This document shows, in pieces, positions 59,445-64,000 of a stretch of 64,000 nt of DNA. The stretch comes from Aptenodytes patagonicus. Taxonomy: Eukaryota; Chordata; Aves; Sphenisciformes; Spheniscidae. How positions within the stretch are numbered: the first letter of the stretch is position 1; the number at the start of each line of letters is the position of its first letter. The notes under the pieces are model-generated. The model had not been told where the DNA came from. It searched no databases and saw only the letters and a list, made by a program, of their open reading frames with translations. Location: assembly GCF_965638725.1 (NCBI RefSeq), contig NC_134951.1, positions 103,005,811-103,069,810 on the forward strand, written 5' to 3'. The position numbers and the translations under genes were made by a program.

Positions 59445-61510
59445 AAAGTTCAAAGATGACCCTTTTACACAAGATTTTTCTACACAACTTCCGTAGGCAA
59501 TTTTTTACTATGATAGACAGAGTATAGAATTACTCTTTCCTTGTGTTTCCACAAATAATATTTGAGTTATATTAGAATGCTTTGATCCTATCAAATTGAA
59601 AGCAAGAAATAATTAGTACCAGGAAACAGGTTACACCAGTAGTATAGGTCTGTGAACATGATACATATGAAATGTATAAGAACAGAGGTAATATGGTAAG
59701 ATAGGAGAAGCAGAGAATAAAGTCAGGACACTATATTGCCCACAGAGCCCAGCCAACCATAGCAATGTACTGTTATAGTCCACTTATGCTCTAAAACTAA
59801 GCAAAATGTTTTGGCCCAGTTGTGCCCCAGAAAAACACAGCAAAAATGAGATCGTGCACTTGTATGTTGATACCAGCTTTCTCAACAGAAAGCAAACAGA
59901 CCCAAAACCCCCAAACATTATTTGCTTTGCTTATTCATTGCCAGGATCTGAAAGCCACAAATGGTCAGATTTCAGTTGTGCAGCCACCTCTGATTTTCCA
60001 GTGTCAGAGATAACAAAGAGAGGGGAGAACAATCAATATGTTTCAGCAAATAGCTGTACTGTGCTCCTTTGCCCATTATACCACAATAACTAGCAAAACA
60101 CTTTAGACTTTTAATGTATAAACAAGCACAACAGGTAGATACAGTGTGAAGAATCCTGATTTATAATCCCCTTTGCTGTACTGTAGCTTTTTCAGCGATT
60201 CCTGGCTATTTTAAGTAAATATAGAACAGCATACAAGCCCATAGCATACATCCTACCTTCTCTCCATTTTCCCCGTTGACCTTTAGCATCACTGCTGCCT
60301 TACGAGAAGCGCTGAAGCAAGGAAAGAACTGCTTGAAGGTGAAGAAAGAGGAGCAGCCTGCAAGAGGTCTTCTAAAAAGTGTAATAGCTTCTCCCCAATC
60401 AACTAAGATAAGAAGCCTGAATTTTACACAGCTTTGCAGCTTGTATAGTCATTTACACATTTGTAAAACATTACCAGTTGATGAGGTAGCATTTTGCACC
60501 CACTTTGCACTCACTTGGAGCAAGCCTACATGACTATGGAACATAAAAGACCTTGGAGGGGGAGGAGGAAGCTCAGGTGTTTTAAATGCTTAATTACTTG
60601 TACAACTCAAACTCAGGTGTTCCTCTTAAAGTATCACATTAGCTAAAAAGTTTTGATATTTAAACCCAGAATAGAAATATCTGCAACACAGAAGATAATT
60701 GAAGTACCAACCATCAGAGAAATACTCATTGATGTATTAAGACATGTTAAAATTCTTACTCCTCTTAGCACATTGCTTAGGAGTCCTAATGACTGTATAT
60801 TCATCCAGTCCTTCTGAGAAAGGACCCAGGACATTAAATTAAAAAAAACACTAACTCAGGAAAAAAACCCCAACCACCAAATACTTTTCTTCTGTGTTAG
60901 CAAACTGAATCAGTTCGGTCAAGGGATCAGAGAAAAACCAGATGAGGCTAATGGGACTGCAAGCCTGAGCATCAGGCCAAAGAGCAGCCAGAAGGGAAAA
61001 CAACAGAAGTGAGTCACCAGATCTGCTCTCATCAGAGCACCCCGAAGTACAGTAGAAGGTAGGGAGCCAGAAAGCAGAGCAGAAGGAAGCACTGAAGTGA
61101 TGAAACTATCACAATAGGCAATTACCTTGAAATAAGAGAGGTATTATCCCAATTTCCAACCTGACGCTCATTTATTTATTCATAACCCCAGTGCAGAAGT
61201 GCAGGTCTTTCAGTGCTAGAGTGCAGTGCCAGTTCTGTGCACTTGAATATCTCAGGTGATGCACAGAAAAACAACATACTGAGGGATCTGAAGGTCTCAA
61301 GTGGGCATGTACAGAGCTATACGTACACTTTGCTGCCAAACATGTGGGGATCTTATTTAATATAAAAGTATAAAAAATAGTATTTTTTAATATGAAAGCA
61401 TTAAACGTGCTTACTGCACATAGTCTGAATTGCAATTTGTTCGACTTTTAAGATTTTAATTCGTCCAAGTTGCACTTCTGTGGTCAACCATTGCTACAGC
61501 AGTTTTACCC
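59445..61510. other. Unique noncoding sequence
   Basis: No gene supported. Frames at 59806-60093 and 60276-60533 are under 100 codons and unrecognised. AAAAAAAACACT-type A-rich sequence lies near 60840. Confidence 0.6.
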
Positions 61511-61515
61511 TCTAA

Positions 61516-61551
61516 AGCTGGTGTTTCACCTACAGTTAGTTTACACCAGCT
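61516..61551. repeat. 9-bp inverted repeat (AGCTGGTGT / ACACCAGCT)
   Basis: The arms are exact reverse complements separated by 18 bases. The right part, TTTACACCAGCTCTT at 61540-61554, recurs exactly at 61839-61853. The string is like the ends of palindromic amniote repeats containing TTACACCAG, so both copies may be decayed MITE arms. Confidence 0.75.
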
Positions 61552-61554
61552 CTT

Positions 61555-62810
61555 CAGCTGAGCAGTGACCGCGGCCTGCCCCTGCCCCTGTCCCCAGCTT
61601 CTTAGCCCCAACACTGCATCCATCGTGTCAGTGTGGCTGTTTGGGTGGCTTCGTGGGAAACTTTGTGGCAGAAGGCAGAGGACGGGGTGCTACTTTTGAA
61701 AGCCATGCTACCTCATGCCTATTTAACTAAGTATATTTGAAACTGTACCTTAAATCTCATGGAGCGATAATCCTCCAAAGATATTCCTTGCCTACCCTAT
61801 GAACGTGGTTATTCATTGCTTTTCAGTTTGAGGGCTCATTTACACCAGCTCTTGGATGAAATACAAGGTTAAACAAAATATGAATGTCATCAATTTATAC
61901 CCAGTTAGCATAGGTGCAAATAACTGCGCTAGGAACAAGATAATGGTCAAGCCGATTGGCTGAATTTCAGGTTTTGTTCTTTTAATTTTTACAGGGTCTG
62001 GACTGCAAACCCTCTCTAAGCAGTGGCTCTGTTTTCCTATGAAGCCAGCAGGATCAGGCCCTGCTTCTGACAAGGATTGTTACAAAGGACACGGGAAGGT
62101 GGGAGGAAGTTTTTTCCAGGGAAGAGTAAAAATTATCCATGGCACTCTACCAAACAGAAAGCCCACAGAGCTTCTCTGGACCAACAGTTACACAGGTGAA
62201 GCTCTTTTCAGCTGGTCTGAAGACATTTACTTTGAATTATTATTTTTATTGTTTTATCACTTGTCCACAAAAATTCACTTAGACTGAAACCTGGCACTCA
62301 AAGATATGATATAGGAGTGTGAAGGGTTTCATCAAAATCCTTTAAAATAAAAAAAAAAGAAAGAAAAAAAGAGAAATAGATTGTGTTTAATTTTAAGTTA
62401 AACATGCACAAAGAAAAACAAACAGGCTTCCCAGTTTGAACTGCTTTCCCTCCCTTGTGCTTGTGTAACTTAAACAAGCTTTTATTTAAAACATGATATT
62501 TTCCAGACCCTTAAGACCTTTGCTTGAATTAGGCATTTCTGGAATTTCTGATTTAAAATTGAAATGACTGAGTAGCAAATACAGCAGAATAAGAACACAA
62601 GCCCTGTGCTTTGGTAACTTTTTATTTATAGCATGTTTTATTACATGTATCAATATTAAAATCTCTCTGTAAAGTTTAACTAAGGATTGAAATAATACTA
62701 CAAGTAAGATTACATCCCCACTGAAGTATTCTGTTGTTTTTGGGTTATGGCAGGCTATGGCACATCACAAGACCAATGCCCCATTTTATCATTAAACAGC
62801 CAGCGTGTTT
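61555..62810. other. Mostly unique noncoding sequence
   Basis: The TTTACACCAGCTCTT copy at 61839-61853 and the string AGCAGGATCAGGCCCTGC near 62046-62063 look like arms of palindromic repeats. An A-rich stretch lies at 62346-62375. No exon is recognised. Confidence 0.55.
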
Positions 62811-62815
62811 CTTTA

Positions 62816-62944
62816 GGCCACAATTCACTAATGTATTTAAGTGTGTGGCTAACTTTAGTTATGCAACTAATTCCATTGGTTTCAACAGGACTATTCACTT
62901 GCTTTATGTTAGACAAGTGCTCAAACATTTTGCTGGACTTGAGC
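62816..62944. mobile_element. Palindromic MITE-like element, type 1 (second copy)
   Basis: The order GGCCACAATTCACTA, TATTTAAGTGTGTGGCTAAC, ATTCCATTGGTTTCAACAGG, ACTATTCACTTGC and TTTTGCTGGACTTGAGCC follows the same plan as the copy at 4665. In both, a GGCC...TTCA start and a TTTGCTG...GAGCC end enclose inverted TTAAG/CTTAA and ACT/AGT blocks. It preserves the central CATTGGTTTCAACAGGACTA that the 4665 copy lacks. It is diverged and noncoding. Confidence 0.6.
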
Positions 62945-62949
62945 CAAGC

Positions 62950-64000
62950 TCAGCTTTACAGAGAGCTCCTTCTTTAATTGACTGTCTGATTCACCGTATC
63001 AGGAGAATACTGAGCATCCTGGAGAATTCCTAAGAGCATGAACAGATCTTACCAAAAATGTTAGAGAAAAGATAAAGACTAAGAGGCTGTCTTTTCAAGT
63101 GAGAAAAACTGTATCTAACACTGATCATTTTCATTAAAATATCTTGGATTAATAACATACCACTGGCCTCAAATTTGAATTTCCTGGCTTTGGTGGGAGT
63201 GTGACACAAATTTAGCTTTACTTAAACACAGAGTCCATCCCCCCCCCCCCCCCCTTTTTCTCTTAATTCGTTTAACATGTACTCCCTTTATTTTCATTAT
63301 GGAGCAAATTTTGAGTGAGTATAAATCCTGGGAGTTTTACTACCTAATTAAAAACATGTTCCTGTTCCACACATTGATGGGAAACTCATGTCTCAAAGGG
63401 TTAATTAACAGTCTTTACACATTCTGTATTTAGCTCAGGGTACAAAGCCAAAAACATAAATAACGTCTTAGACGGAAACAGGAGGTGCAGATGGTTTTTA
63501 GATTTGGTTCTTAGTGCATTTTACACTAGCCAGAAATATGTACTGCATAAAACCGAAACAATGACTCAGTAACCCTACTTAATGCACAGTTATATTTAAA
63601 ATGTTCTTCCCCTTTTGCAACTTCATATCTTTTAGGCTTATAAAATAATTGTAAGCTTGCTGCAGTCAGATGTCTGTAAGCAAGAAGCCTTGAGACAGGA
63701 GTGCAACAAAGATCTTGTAACTGAGAGAGACAAATGACAAGTATGAAACTGTATGTTACGTACTGTTGTGTACATAACAGATAATCATCTGACAAAAACA
63801 AAATTAAACACTGGGGTGACAACAGAAATTAGCACACTGATTTACCAACTCTCCATTTACAAAGCAAACACCCTATAAAATAGCACTAATTTGGCATTAA
63901 CTTTAAATGAAGCAGAATTATTAACTGAGAATACCAGCTTAAAAGAAAAGTGAGAGAGGATTTTTCTGAGAAGCAAATGCTTAAAAAAATTCCATTACAA
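62950..64000. other. Unique noncoding sequence
   Basis: No gene or repeat recognised apart from the C-run at 63239. The frame at 63526-63822 is unrecognised. Confidence 0.6.
63239..63254 (+). repeat. C16 homopolymer
   Basis: Sixteen C bases followed directly by five T bases. Confidence 0.96.

Noticed and set aside
1..64000. Search for bacterial-type systems (operons, CRISPR, phage, toxin-antitoxin) and for retroviral LTR pairs
   Set aside because: There are no spaced direct repeats, no ribosome-binding-site-led gene strings, no long terminal repeats and no retroviral protein motifs; the repeats present are vertebrate.

Overview
This window is vertebrate nuclear DNA, most likely from a bird. 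The evidence is its old repeats. Three clear CR1 LINE fragments and one long degraded CR1 body are present, and one copy still ends in the octamer-like 3' terminus typical of avian and reptilian CR1. There are also several MIR/core-SINE relics and short palindromic MITE-like elements of the kind shared by archosaurs and turtles. Repeats are sparse, A/T content is moderately high, and long G or C homopolymers occur. These points favour a bird over a turtle or crocodilian, where such elements are denser and younger. No species can be named from sequence alone.

No protein-coding exon, tRNA, rRNA, known microRNA, CRISPR array, bacterial operon or intact mobile element could be supported. Open frames are short, many begin only at GTG or TTG, and frames overlap on both strands as expected of noncoding DNA. 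The longest ATG-started frame (about 175 codons, minus strand, 25,061-25,588) resembles no family I recognise. The window therefore looks like intergenic or intronic sequence; which of the two cannot be decided here.

Layout: 0-9.5 kb is unique sequence with a nuclear-receptor half-site cluster (3.6 kb), a SINE-like stretch and a palindromic MITE (4.5-4.8 kb), a G-run (5.3 kb) and a palindrome cluster (7.3 kb). 9.5-18.5 kb is A/T-rich with long T-runs, a G-quadruplex motif on the minus strand (13.8 kb) and a second MITE type (14.4 kb). 18.5-31.7 kb is the repeat-rich part: MIRs at 18.5, 21.4, 25.9, 30.1 and 31.5 kb, CR1s at 20.3, 26.3 and 29.0 kb, a perfect 47-bp tandem duplication at 23.0 kb and an AT microsatellite at 22.6 kb. 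31.7-47 kb is mostly unique, with a CpG-bearing patch at 37.2 kb that could be a conserved noncoding element and a purine/pyrimidine inverted tract at 42.1 kb. 47.46-47.77 kb holds the only segment that meets CpG-island criteria by hand count, the best candidate for a promoter. 50-64 kb is again mostly unique, with G19 and C16 homopolymers, two more MITEs, a tRNA-headed SINE relic (52.7 kb), a 23-bp tandem duplication (56.2 kb) and a CR1 (59.2 kb).

No new multi-gene system was found. The items most worth checking are the CpG island at 47.5 kb, the 37.2 kb CpG patch, the 175-codon frame beside a cluster of old repeats, and the palindromic MITE copies.
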